This document shows, one piece after another, positions 24,053-32,501 of a stretch of 55,238 bases of DNA. Under the pieces are notes generated by a model. That model ran no database searches. It saw nothing but the letters and a program-made list of their open reading frames with translations, and had not been told where the DNA came from. The stretch lies in the NCBI GenBank assembly GCA_964293585.1, contig CAXYYS010000011.1, forward strand, positions 1-55,238, read 5' to 3'. A program made the translations under genes and the position numbers. The DNA comes from JAKVKY01 sp964293585. Its GTDB lineage: Bacteria > Bacillota > Negativicutes > Acidaminococcales > Acidaminococcaceae. The stretch's first letter is position 1. The number at the start of each line of letters is the position of its first letter.

Positions 24053-25042
24053 ATGGCAGACATTCGTGAACCGATAGATATAGTTTATTGCTGGTGTGAC
24101 GGCAGTGACCCGGAGTTTAAGGCCCGGAAAAATAAATATTTGGCAAATAGGGAACAAAACGATGATATAGGTGATTTACGTTTCTGGGATAACAATGAGT
24201 TGAAATATTCCTTACGGTCCCTGGAGAAAAATCTTTCCTGGGTTCATCATATCTATATTGTGACAGATAGACAAGTACCCAAATGGTTAGACCAAACTAA
24301 TCCTAAAGTTACCGTAGTGGACCATACCCAAATCTTACCGGCAGACTTGATCCCTACTTTTGCATCCACGGTTATTGAACGTTATCTGCATAAGATACCT
24401 GGGCTATCGGAAAAATTTATCTATGCGAATGATGATATCTTTATAAATAAGCCGTTATCTCCTGCCTTTTTCTTTAAGGGAAACAAGCCTCGGGTACGTA
24501 TGACCCATTACGAAAGATTCCGGGAAGTCAAAGATGAACAAGACTTTCAAGCTAAATTTGCGCAGGTAGCAACCTGGATGCAGACTAATCTGAATGTCTG
24601 GAAATTGTTATTCCAAAAATACGGGAAACATGAATTCTATGTTTCCCCTCATACCATTGACGGTTACACCAAAACTTTGTTTAGCGAAGTGCTGGAGAAA
24701 TACCGGGATGCCTTTGCCGTGGCAGATAAGGAAAGGTTTCGCTCGAAAGATTGTATCACCAGGTCTATTTTTGGCCTGGATATGGTGTATAGTGGTAAGG
24801 CAGACCTGGAAATCGTGGAGAAGCCGGGATTTTGGGAAAAACATATACATCATGACAAACATAAAGAACTTAAATGTTACTGCGGCTCGGAAAATGCCAA
24901 GACGCGCCATCAGATTTTACGGTTCGAGCCGGATACTTTTTGCGTGAATGCGGATGCCAAATGTAATTTGCAGGATAAGAAGGACATGCAAGATTTTTAT
25001 GAGCAATTGTTTCCTGAACCATCCGCTTTTGAAAAGAAGTAA
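24053..25042 (+). CDS. Stealth-family hexose-1-phosphate transferase
   Basis: 329 residues. Conserved region CR1 IDIVYCWCDGSDPEF (8-22), CR2 with DNNELKYSLRSLEKNLSWV and HIYIVTDRQVPKWL, CR3 KFIYANDDIFINKPL near 125 and a C-terminal HHDKHKEL block mark the Stealth family, whose bacterial members build phosphodiester-linked capsule or LPS glycans by transferring sugar-1-phosphate. CR1 usually reads YTWVDG; here Thr and Val are both replaced by Cys. GAGGAGG precedes the ATG. The product would place phosphodiester links in the surface glycan. Confidence 0.9.
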   Translation: MADIREPIDIVYCWCDGSDPEFKARKNKYLANREQNDDIGDLRFWDNNELKYSLRSLEKNLSWVHHIYIVTDRQVPKWLDQTNPKVTVVDHTQILPADLIPTFASTVIERYLHKIPGLSEKFIYANDDIFINKPLSPAFFFKGNKPRVRMTHYERFREVKDEQDFQAKFAQVATWMQTNLNVWKLLFQKYGKHEFYVSPHTIDGYTKTLFSEVLEKYRDAFAVADKERFRSKDCITRSIFGLDMVYSGKADLEIVEKPGFWEKHIHHDKHKELKCYCGSENAKTRHQILRFEPDTFCVNADAKCNLQDKKDMQDFYEQLFPEPSAFEKK

Positions 25043-25082
25043 GAAGTGCAGCAGAGTTTGAGTTGGTAAAGAGGGCTAAGAT

Positions 25083-26240
25083 ATGCGTATTGCCATCCTG
25101 GAGACCATTGTCATGCCGGCAGGGCATGAAGTGGAATTTGACCGTATCCTGGTCGAAGAATTGAAAAAGCAGGGCCATGCTCCCCGCTTTTTTGTGCCGG
25201 AAAACTTTCCCTTTAAAATTGATTATCATGTTCCCGTAGATTATTTACGGGGTGGGGAAGCAGTGAGTTATGCCGGAGCCGGACGTCTGAAAAAGCTCTG
25301 GCTGTCCGTGCAAAGAGAAAAACGGCGGATCGCCTGGCTGGATGATGCGGCGGCGAAAGCACAGTCGGGTTTGTGCGACGCCATCATTGTGCCGACGAAT
25401 AGCTGGCGGGTGATGCGGAGTATCAAGAAGAGCGATATTAAACACAGTACCGTCCCGGTTCTGTTTATGTTTCATGGCATCATGCCGGCAGACAGGCAAA
25501 GGTTTGTCGAGGGCGTACGCAGTTTAAAAATGTATAAGAATATACATCTGGGGGCCCTGGGTTTGCAAACCGAGTTCCCGGAGCTGAAGGAGTGTCCCAA
25601 TTTCCATGTTATCCTGGCCCCGGTCTATGTGCCCTTTGATTTACCGGTGACACCGGAATTCGTAGTGCATGAACCGTTAAGGCTGGGCTTTTTTGGTCAG
25701 TACCGGCGGGAAAAGAACCTGGAGTTCTTTTTACAGGCTTTTACCATGGCCAGATTTACGCAGCCGGTACAGTTGACGGTACAGGGAGCCACGGTCACAA
25801 AGGAAGACAGCGAGGATTTTGAGCGTCTAGCCACAAAATATGCGGCGCAAAAAAATATTATCTTTGTCCATAAAAATTTGCTGGGCCTAGCCTGGCAAAA
25901 GGCTTTGATGGATTGCGACATCCTGCTTTTACCCTACGGCGCGGAGCGTTATCGCTATCAACCCAGCGCCATGTTATTCACAGGTATCGGCTATTACAAA
26001 CCGGTGTTACAGTCACCGGAAATGAACCCGGAAATTTTACAGGAATTTAAGATCGGCGAAGCCGTGCAGCTCCAAAGTGTGGCGGCTTTCTCCCAACAGC
26101 TGGAGACTTTTATCAATAGTTTCCAGGCTAAGGCTGCGATTTATGAGGCCGGATTAAGCGGCGCCAATAAAAAATATAGCCAGGCCAGGCTGCTTGCCAC
26201 TATTACCGCAATCTTGCAAGGTAAGCCTGCGCAGGCTTAA
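25083..26240 (+). CDS. Glycosyltransferase, GT-B fold (GT4-like)
   Basis: 385 residues. N-terminal MRIAILETIVMPAGHEVEFD and a C-terminal Rossmann half starting LRLGFFGQYRREKNLEFFLQA, followed by LLLPYGAERYRYQPSAMLFT and GYYKPVLQSPEMNPE, where GT4 enzymes have their E-x7-E-type donor contacts. The N-terminal half is divergent. It probably transfers one sugar of the surface glycan at the cytoplasmic face. Forty bases separate it from the Stealth gene; same operon. Confidence 0.72.
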   Translation: MRIAILETIVMPAGHEVEFDRILVEELKKQGHAPRFFVPENFPFKIDYHVPVDYLRGGEAVSYAGAGRLKKLWLSVQREKRRIAWLDDAAAKAQSGLCDAIIVPTNSWRVMRSIKKSDIKHSTVPVLFMFHGIMPADRQRFVEGVRSLKMYKNIHLGALGLQTEFPELKECPNFHVILAPVYVPFDLPVTPEFVVHEPLRLGFFGQYRREKNLEFFLQAFTMARFTQPVQLTVQGATVTKEDSEDFERLATKYAAQKNIIFVHKNLLGLAWQKALMDCDILLLPYGAERYRYQPSAMLFTGIGYYKPVLQSPEMNPEILQEFKIGEAVQLQSVAAFSQQLETFINSFQAKAAIYEAGLSGANKKYSQARLLATITAILQGKPAQA

Positions 26241-26286
26241 ACAGGATAATGATTAAACAGAACAAGAATTAAACAGGGGGAAGGTT

Positions 26287-27255
26287 ATGCCCAAGTTATC
26301 TGTCATCATACCGGTTTATAATGGTGAAAAATTTGTCCGGACCATGTTAGAGGCTGTTGCCGGGCAGGACTGTCACGATTATGAGGCCTTCATCATTGAT
26401 GACTGTTCCGTGGATAAGACGGAAATTATCTGCCGGGATTTTTTGAAAACACAGCCGCAGTTCCAGTATGTGCGGCAACCTCGTAACCGGGGTGTCAGTG
26501 CCGCGCGTAACCGGGGCATAGAGCTGGCGGCGGGAGAATTTTGCACAGCGGTGGATGCGGATGACTGGATCGAGAAAGATATTTTTACCACGCTGCTCCA
26601 ACTGTTAGAAACCAACCAGGCCGACGTAGGCTTTTCAGGCACGATAAAGGAAAAGCAGTTACACCCTCTGGGACCGCAGCCGGTACAGGAAATAGTTATG
26701 GCGACCGGTCCTAAGCTGCTGGCCTACGATTTTGGGGCTATCCGCTCGCGTTCTAACCCGATGTTCCGGACCGCACTGATTAAGAACTTACGGTATTATG
26801 AAAATTTCAAAGCTTCGGAAGATATCCTCTTTGATGTACAGGCACTGTCCCAAGCCCAAAAAGCCGTTTATGACCCTGCCAAGCGCTATCATTATCTGGT
26901 ACAGCCGGAGTCGGCCATGCACCGGTCCCAGGGCAAAGATTATTTTGCCAGTTCCCTGGGAGCACAGGAAAAAATCTATGCTTTGGTTAAGGATGCTGCG
27001 CTTGCACCTGCAGATTTACAAAAATATTATCTGGACATCGGTAAGGCGGCTTTTGCCATGCTGAGATATGCGGCCAAGGCTGATGATGTCCGGGTTTTTA
27101 AGGAAACACAGCACTTATATAAACAAGAATTACGCGATTATCTGGAAGCAGCGCCGCTGGACAGGGGAACCAGATTCAAGCTGCAAAGCTATTTGTTACC
27201 GTTTGGCATAGTAAAATTGTTACACGGCGGTAATAAACAGAATGTGCAAGTCTGA
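26287..27255 (+). CDS. Family 2 glycosyltransferase
   Basis: 322 residues. LSVIIPVYNGEKFVRTMLEA, FIIDDCSVDKTE, NRGVSAARNRGIELA and AVDADDWIE give the complete GT2 A-fold donor site with DxD. About 200 further residues hold the acceptor part. AGGGGGAAGG precedes the ATG. Specificity unknown. Confidence 0.88.
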   Translation: MPKLSVIIPVYNGEKFVRTMLEAVAGQDCHDYEAFIIDDCSVDKTEIICRDFLKTQPQFQYVRQPRNRGVSAARNRGIELAAGEFCTAVDADDWIEKDIFTTLLQLLETNQADVGFSGTIKEKQLHPLGPQPVQEIVMATGPKLLAYDFGAIRSRSNPMFRTALIKNLRYYENFKASEDILFDVQALSQAQKAVYDPAKRYHYLVQPESAMHRSQGKDYFASSLGAQEKIYALVKDAALAPADLQKYYLDIGKAAFAMLRYAAKADDVRVFKETQHLYKQELRDYLEAAPLDRGTRFKLQSYLLPFGIVKLLHGGNKQNVQV

Positions 27256-27282
27256 AGAGAAACTTAGGAAAGGGGAAAAACC

Positions 27283-28278
27283 ATGTTGCCAAAAATTTCT
27301 ATCATCACCTGTGTGTATGGGGCGGAAGCCTACCTGCATAAATGTCTTGATAGCCTGATAAACCAGACGTATAAGAACCTGGAATTTGTTATCATCGATG
27401 ACGGTTCTCCTGACAAATGTCCGGAAATTTGCGATGCATATGCGGCCAAAGACCCGCGTATTACATTAATCCATCAAAAGAATGCCGGGTACGGGGTGGC
27501 TAGAAACGTGGGTTTACAAGCAGCTTCCGGGGAGTATGTGGGGTTCGTGGATCCGGATGACTGGATTGACTTAAACATGATGAGCGGTTTAGCCACAGCA
27601 GTAGATGAACAGGCGGCGGATATTGTAATTTGCGATTGGCAGACTTTTAATGATAACGATGAGCAGCACGGCAAGCCGCATCATCAAAAAATCAATAATG
27701 AGGAAAGTTTTGAAAAGTTACGGGATGAGTTTTTGCTGGATAAACATCCTAATTTCCTGTGCAACAAAATTTTTGCCAAAAAACTTTTTGCAGGTCTGGT
27801 AATTCCACCGGATATCGTGCTGGGGGACTTGTTTGTAGGAGCGGAAGTATTTGCCCGCAGCCATAAATTGTACTACGTGCCCCAGGCATATTATTGTTAC
27901 AGGGTACACGCCAGCTTTGCCAGTACCAGGGCCAAGACCCGCCGCAAATATGGTATGTTTATGGCCTGGCGGGAACATGAACGGGTCTGCGAAAAATACC
28001 AGATACAGGGACCGCTGCCCTATAGCAGGCTCAGGGCGCAGCAAGCGGCCATTAGTCTGCTGTCGCTTGATAAGGCGCAGCCTTATTTAACGGTAGAGCA
28101 GCAGGCAGATGTGCAGGACTATTTGCGGGAAAGCGCCAAGCACCGTTCCCCGGAATTGTCAGCTAAGCATAGGATTCAGTGGTGGTTTTTAGAACATATT
28201 CCCGCTTGCAACTGGGTGTTTGGTAAATTGAGCGTGGTGGCAGATGATTTTAAGCAAAAACAAAAGTTTGGCAAATAA
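27283..28278 (+). CDS. Family 2 glycosyltransferase
   Basis: 331 residues. ISIITCVYGAEAYLHKCLDS, FVIIDDGSPDKCPEICD, NAGYGVARNVGLQAASGEYV and FVDPDDWID form the GT2 core; the DxD position reads DPDD. Last gene of the 23261-28278 operon, 27 bases after the previous one. Its stop codon lies in a 20-bp tandem duplication (AAGTTTGGCAAATAAAGAAT, then AAGTTTGGCAGATAAAGAAG at 28264-28303), which looks like a recent slippage event. Confidence 0.88.
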   Translation: MLPKISIITCVYGAEAYLHKCLDSLINQTYKNLEFVIIDDGSPDKCPEICDAYAAKDPRITLIHQKNAGYGVARNVGLQAASGEYVGFVDPDDWIDLNMMSGLATAVDEQAADIVICDWQTFNDNDEQHGKPHHQKINNEESFEKLRDEFLLDKHPNFLCNKIFAKKLFAGLVIPPDIVLGDLFVGAEVFARSHKLYYVPQAYYCYRVHASFASTRAKTRRKYGMFMAWREHERVCEKYQIQGPLPYSRLRAQQAAISLLSLDKAQPYLTVEQQADVQDYLRESAKHRSPELSAKHRIQWWFLEHIPACNWVFGKLSVVADDFKQKQKFGK

Positions 28279-28301
28279 AGAATAAGTTTGGCAGATAAAG
28301 A

Positions 28302-28327
28302 AGAGGTAGTGCTTGCGCACTACCTCT
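28302..28327. terminator. Bidirectional terminator between convergent genes
   Basis: AGAGGTAGTGC (28302-28312), loop TTGC, GCACTACCTCT (28317-28327), followed by TGTTGTTT. The perfect 11-bp stem separates the glycosyltransferase operon from the minus-strand deacetylase. Confidence 0.8.
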
Positions 28328-28335
28328 TGTTGTTT

Positions 28336-30078
28336 CTAATTTTTTTCTTTAATAAACCACTTATAATATTTATGTTTTACGACATGCTCAAGGCGGTTCC
28401 AGGCTACATCAATGGCCTGAGCTACTTTAAGTTCCAGCAGCTGTACGGCAGAAGCTTTTCTTAAGACAATCTGATCATAAATTTCCGGATGGGCTGCTAC
28501 GCAGACTTTAAGCACCGCCTGGTGGAAATGCCGGCCAGGAATCAAAGTAGAACCGCAGAGCTCGTAATCATCTTCGTTCTGATTAACAGCCTGCCAGGTA
28601 TAGGCGGCCGGCAAATTCTGCCGGTAAATTTTGACGCCGTCCGGGCCGTGGGTGTAAAGCTGCAGGTCCACTTGTTTAACCGGAGAGTTTAACCAGTAGT
28701 CGTATGCGAAAGTATCATTAATCATGATCTTAAGATACTGGAAAAGGGTGGGCTCGGCCTGCTGTTCATAAATTTCTACTTCTGTCAGACCGGCAGCGGT
28801 ACCCTGCACTTGGGTGAGAGTTATCTCTACCCAGCTGATGTTATCCTGCGGGGGAAAATCAAAAAGATTCGCCTTGGCACCTTTTTTTAAGGGGCCAAAT
28901 TCCTGCTGCCAGCCGGTACTCAGAGTGATTTTTCCGGCCAGCACCTGACTTGCGGTATCAGCATTGCCGGAGATAACAATACGGCTTACAGTGTGGGGCC
29001 GGGCTAAAGTTAGACGCGCTTGCCTGCTGCTGTCTTCAGGGGCAGGAATCCAGGTACTGCCTTCAATCCGGGCCGGTAAAGCTAAGATATTCGGGCAGTC
29101 TGCCAGTTTAAAGTCCTGTAGATAGCAACCTGCACCGCTGGTAACACTAACAGCGGCCTGGTAACTTAAAGAATCCGTACGCCGGCGCCAGAAAACCTGG
29201 TCACTGTTAAAAACCCTCTTGGCGTTATGTAACATGCCCTGGGAAAAATGAGCGCGGATAGAGGGATAAAGAGCATTACCGTTTAAAGTACGGCTGAGGG
29301 TTTCCCGGGGCAGCGGCAAACGTATCCGGTTCTCCCAGTCATAAGGAGGATAATCCGTGTCAAAGGCCTGGTTGTTGCTAAAACTACCTTCGGCCTGTAC
29401 TTCGCCGGCCAGGTTCAAAAAATCATAAAAATCGCGCTTGCCCAGATAGGAGCCATTATAGGCAAAACCCTTGTAGACTTCCGGCTTGTAAGTATTGCCG
29501 GGTTGTTGTAAAATCCGGGCTAGAGCTTCTTCAAAGAGCAAAGAAAGCGCCCGATGGTCGGGATGACGGTCAAAATCCACGGCAAAAATGACAGCGGGCC
29601 GGTAGGTTAAAAGCACTTCTTGCAGGTCGACGCGAAAATTGCGCCGTGTGTATTGGTGGTGGACGTGATGCTTAAGAAAACAGAATTCCGGTTTTTCGGG
29701 CAGACAGTAAGTTTCCGTCAGGCCGCGGGTGCTGGTAACCAGTAAATCATCGCTGGCGCCATTATAAAAATGCAAATCTTTGCGTAAGCGGAAAGTGTTA
29801 CAATAGCCCAGAAAAATAATATCCTCATCCGGCAGTCCTAAAGCCCGGCAGGAAGCAATACCTTCCTGTATGCGCAGGCTGCCCGGTTCAAATCTGTCGC
29901 TGTTAGTACAAAATAACACCCGGACTTTGATCTTATGATCTAAAAGGGCGCGGATGGTAGCGCCGGCCAGGTTGAGTTCATCATCCTGGTGGGGGACAAC
30001 AATTAACACGTTCTTACCTTGCCAGGCAGGGTCACTATATAAACTATTTTCAAAAGGGCCGTCAAAAAAAGTACGCAT
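28336..30078 (-). CDS. PIG-L/LmbE-type deacetylase with long C-terminal extension
   Basis: 580 residues, more than twice the usual length. N-terminal part: NVLIVVPHQDDELNLAGATI with the zinc motif PHxDDE (29-34) and FDRHPDHRALS with the HPDH metal ligand. The family removes acetyl groups from N-acetylated sugars or lipid-linked precursors. From about residue 300 the chain resembles discoidin/F5-8-type beta-sandwich repeats (SRIVISGNADTASQ, WVEITLTQVQGTAAGLTEVEI), perhaps sugar-binding; this is inferred from pattern only. No signal peptide. It is convergent with the GT2 operon and divergent from the tviB-like gene. Confidence 0.82.
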   Translation of the reverse strand: MRTFFDGPFENSLYSDPAWQGKNVLIVVPHQDDELNLAGATIRALLDHKIKVRVLFCTNSDRFEPGSLRIQEGIASCRALGLPDEDIIFLGYCNTFRLRKDLHFYNGASDDLLVTSTRGLTETYCLPEKPEFCFLKHHVHHQYTRRNFRVDLQEVLLTYRPAVIFAVDFDRHPDHRALSLLFEEALARILQQPGNTYKPEVYKGFAYNGSYLGKRDFYDFLNLAGEVQAEGSFSNNQAFDTDYPPYDWENRIRLPLPRETLSRTLNGNALYPSIRAHFSQGMLHNAKRVFNSDQVFWRRRTDSLSYQAAVSVTSGAGCYLQDFKLADCPNILALPARIEGSTWIPAPEDSSRQARLTLARPHTVSRIVISGNADTASQVLAGKITLSTGWQQEFGPLKKGAKANLFDFPPQDNISWVEITLTQVQGTAAGLTEVEIYEQQAEPTLFQYLKIMINDTFAYDYWLNSPVKQVDLQLYTHGPDGVKIYRQNLPAAYTWQAVNQNEDDYELCGSTLIPGRHFHQAVLKVCVAAHPEIYDQIVLRKASAVQLLELKVAQAIDVAWNRLEHVVKHKYYKWFIKEKN

Positions 30079-30111
30079 GTCAGGAACCTCTCTGCAAAGT
30101 ATTGCTGAATA

Positions 30112-30129
30112 TGATATAATATTATAGCA
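30112..30129. promoter_or_regulatory. Back-to-back extended -10 elements of divergent promoters
   Basis: Plus-strand TGATATAAT (30112-30120) directly abuts minus-strand TGCTATAAT (30129-30121), so the two perfect -10 boxes together read TATAATATTATA. Plus drives the nucleotide-sugar dehydrogenase and minus the PIG-L gene. RNA polymerase could not occupy both at once. The -35 regions are unclear. Confidence 0.6.
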
Positions 30130-30185
30130 TATTCAAAGAAAAAAGATTAGTGATAGATATTGTTTGACAAAAGGAGCTGGTCAGA

Positions 30186-31502
30186 ATGAGTTTGTACACA
30201 GATTTGGTACAGGGTAAAACCAAGTTATCCCTGGTAGGGTTAGGTTATGTGGGTATGCCTATAGCAGTAGAATTTGCTGCTAAAAAGCTTAAGGTAGTAG
30301 GCTTTGACCTGAACAAGGAGAAGATTGCTTTATACAAAAAAGGCATCGATCCTACCCAGGAGGTTGGCAATAAAGTAATTAAAGAGACTACGGTGGAATT
30401 TACCGCTGATCCAAAAAAATTAGAGCAGGCCAAGTTCCATATCGTAGCAGTGCCTACTCCGGTTTATGCGGACCATACGCCGGATCTTACTCCCGTGGAA
30501 GGCGCCAGCAGGATTTTGGGTAAACATCTGACCAAAGGCAGCATCGTGGTATATGAATCCACGGTGTATCCGGGTGTGACGGAAGATATCTGTGTGCCAA
30601 TCCTGGAACAAGAATCAGGACTGAAGTGCGGTAAAGATTTTAAGGTGGGTTATTCTCCGGAACGTATTAATCCCGGTGATAAGCAGCACCGTTTAAAAAA
30701 TATCAAGAAGATTGTCAGCGGCATGGACGCAACTACCTTAAACACGGTGGCCAAAGTTTACAGCCTGGTAGTGGAAGCCGGAGTACATCGCGCCGAAAAC
30801 ATCAAGGTCGCCGAAGCCGCCAAGGTCATTGAAAACAGCCAGCGCGATATTAACATTGCCTTCATGAACGAACTGTCCATTATCTTTAATAAGATGGGCA
30901 TTGATACCCAGGCTGTACTGGCAGCCGCAGGTACCAAATGGAACTTTTTAAAATTCACACCGGGTCTGGTAGGCGGGCATTGTATCGGGGTCGATCCCTA
31001 TTATTTGACTTATAAGGCAGAAGAAATGGGTTATCACAGCCAGGTGATCCTTGCCGGCCGCCGGATTAATGATGATATGGGCAAATATGTGGCGGAGAAC
31101 CTGGTCAAGACTCTGATTAAAGCTAAGATTCCGGTAGAAGGTGCTAAAGTTGGCATCCTGGGCTTTACGTTCAAAGATAACTGCCCGGATACGCGTAATA
31201 CCCGGGTCATTGACATTGTGAACGAGTTAGGTGAATATGAGATTAAGCCGTTGATTTACGATCCGGTGGCTGATGCCGGCGATGCGGAGCGTCTGTATGG
31301 GATTAAGTTCACGGCTGAAAGCAAGTTTAAGAACCTGGATGCGGTCATCATCGCCGTGGCGCATAATGAATTTAAGACCCTGGATGTCAAGAAACTGGCA
31401 GCCATGTACGGCAAGCGGGGCCGTAAAGTTTTGATTGACGTGAAGGGCATCCTGGATAAAAAGGCTTTCCAAAAGGCCGGCTATTTGTATTGGAGATTAT
31501 AA
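30186..31502 (+). CDS. tviB: UDP-HexNAc 6-dehydrogenase (TviB/WbpO type)
   Basis: 438 residues. Oxidises UDP-N-acetylhexosamine to the uronic acid with two NAD+. VGLGYVGMPIA (17-27) binds NAD; YESTVYPG and GYSPERINPGD are the family motifs, and Cys266 in GGHCIGVDPYY is the thioester nucleophile. The INPGDKQH and TKWNFLKFTPGLVGGHC context is that of TviB/WbpO (UDP-GlcNAc/GalNAc), not of UDP-glucose dehydrogenase. AAAGGAGC precedes the ATG. The next gene is its usual epimerase partner, three bases on. Confidence 0.9.
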   Translation: MSLYTDLVQGKTKLSLVGLGYVGMPIAVEFAAKKLKVVGFDLNKEKIALYKKGIDPTQEVGNKVIKETTVEFTADPKKLEQAKFHIVAVPTPVYADHTPDLTPVEGASRILGKHLTKGSIVVYESTVYPGVTEDICVPILEQESGLKCGKDFKVGYSPERINPGDKQHRLKNIKKIVSGMDATTLNTVAKVYSLVVEAGVHRAENIKVAEAAKVIENSQRDINIAFMNELSIIFNKMGIDTQAVLAAAGTKWNFLKFTPGLVGGHCIGVDPYYLTYKAEEMGYHSQVILAGRRINDDMGKYVAENLVKTLIKAKIPVEGAKVGILGFTFKDNCPDTRNTRVIDIVNELGEYEIKPLIYDPVADAGDAERLYGIKFTAESKFKNLDAVIIAVAHNEFKTLDVKKLAAMYGKRGRKVLIDVKGILDKKAFQKAGYLYWRL

Positions 31503-31505
31503 AAG

Positions 31506-32480
31506 ATGAGCTATAAAGAGTTAAAGTTTCCTAAAGGTTCCTTGTTTCTGGTTACAGGGGGCGCCGGTTTTATTGGATCTAACTTGTGCGAGGCCATCCT
31601 GGATATGGGTTACAAGGTGCGCTGCCTGGATAACCTGTCCACCGGTCGCAAGGAGAATGTGGAAGAACTGCTGCCGCGCAAGGGCTACGAATTTATTAAC
31701 GGAGATATCCGGGATCTGGATACTTGTATCAGAGCCTGCGTAGGCTGCGACTATGTTCTGCACCAGGCTGCCTGGGGCAGTGTGCCGCGCAGCATTGAGA
31801 TGCCTTTGTTCTATGCACATAATAATATGATCGGGATTGTCAATATGCTGGAGGCTGCTACCAAGTGCGGGGTAAAGAAGTTTGTATACGCCAGCAGTTC
31901 CTCCGTGTACGGTGATGAACCCCATCTGCCTAAGACCGAAGGTACGGAAGGCAACCTGCTTTCCCCGTATGCGGTGACCAAACGGGTGGGCGAAGAATAT
32001 GCCAAGCAGTACACCATGTACTATAACCTGGATACCTACGGACTGCGGTATTTTAATGTTTTTGGCAGACGGCAGGATCCTAATGGTGCTTATGCGGCTG
32101 TTATCCCCAGGTTCCTGAAGATGCTGCTGGCCGATCAGGCGCCTACTATTAACGGCGATGGCAAACAAAGCCGTGACTTTACCTATATTGATAATGTCCT
32201 CGAAGCCAATTTAAAAGCCTGCCAGGCCGGTAAAGAAGCTGCAGGCCAGGCCTACAACATCGCTTACGGCGGCCGGGAGTATCTGATTGATATCTACAAT
32301 GTGCTGGTCAAGGTGTTGGGAAAAGATATAAAACCAATTTTTGGACCGCCGCGGAAGGGCGATATACGGCACTCCAATGCTGATATCAGCAAAGCCAAAA
32401 AGTTTTTAGGCTATAACCCGGAATATAGTTTTGAGGATGGTATTAAATTAGCTATTGACTGGTACAAGGCTAACTTATAA
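31506..32480 (+). CDS. tviC: UDP-HexNAc 4-epimerase (TviC/WbpP type)
   Basis: 324 residues, extended SDR. TGGAGFIGSN (17-26) binds NAD, SSSVYGD supplies the serine and Tyr155/Lys159 of SPYAVTK are catalytic. YFNVFGRRQDPNGAYAAVIP and a RDFTYIDNV block match WbpP/TviC, which interconvert UDP-GlcNAc/GlcNAcA and the Gal forms. Together with tviB this should give UDP-GalNAcA, the Vi-antigen-type precursor. Three-base spacing means co-translation. Confidence 0.9.
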   Translation: MSYKELKFPKGSLFLVTGGAGFIGSNLCEAILDMGYKVRCLDNLSTGRKENVEELLPRKGYEFINGDIRDLDTCIRACVGCDYVLHQAAWGSVPRSIEMPLFYAHNNMIGIVNMLEAATKCGVKKFVYASSSSVYGDEPHLPKTEGTEGNLLSPYAVTKRVGEEYAKQYTMYYNLDTYGLRYFNVFGRRQDPNGAYAAVIPRFLKMLLADQAPTINGDGKQSRDFTYIDNVLEANLKACQAGKEAAGQAYNIAYGGREYLIDIYNVLVKVLGKDIKPIFGPPRKGDIRHSNADISKAKKFLGYNPEYSFEDGIKLAIDWYKANL

Positions 32481-32501
32481 AAAATTACAGGTGGTACAGG
32501 C

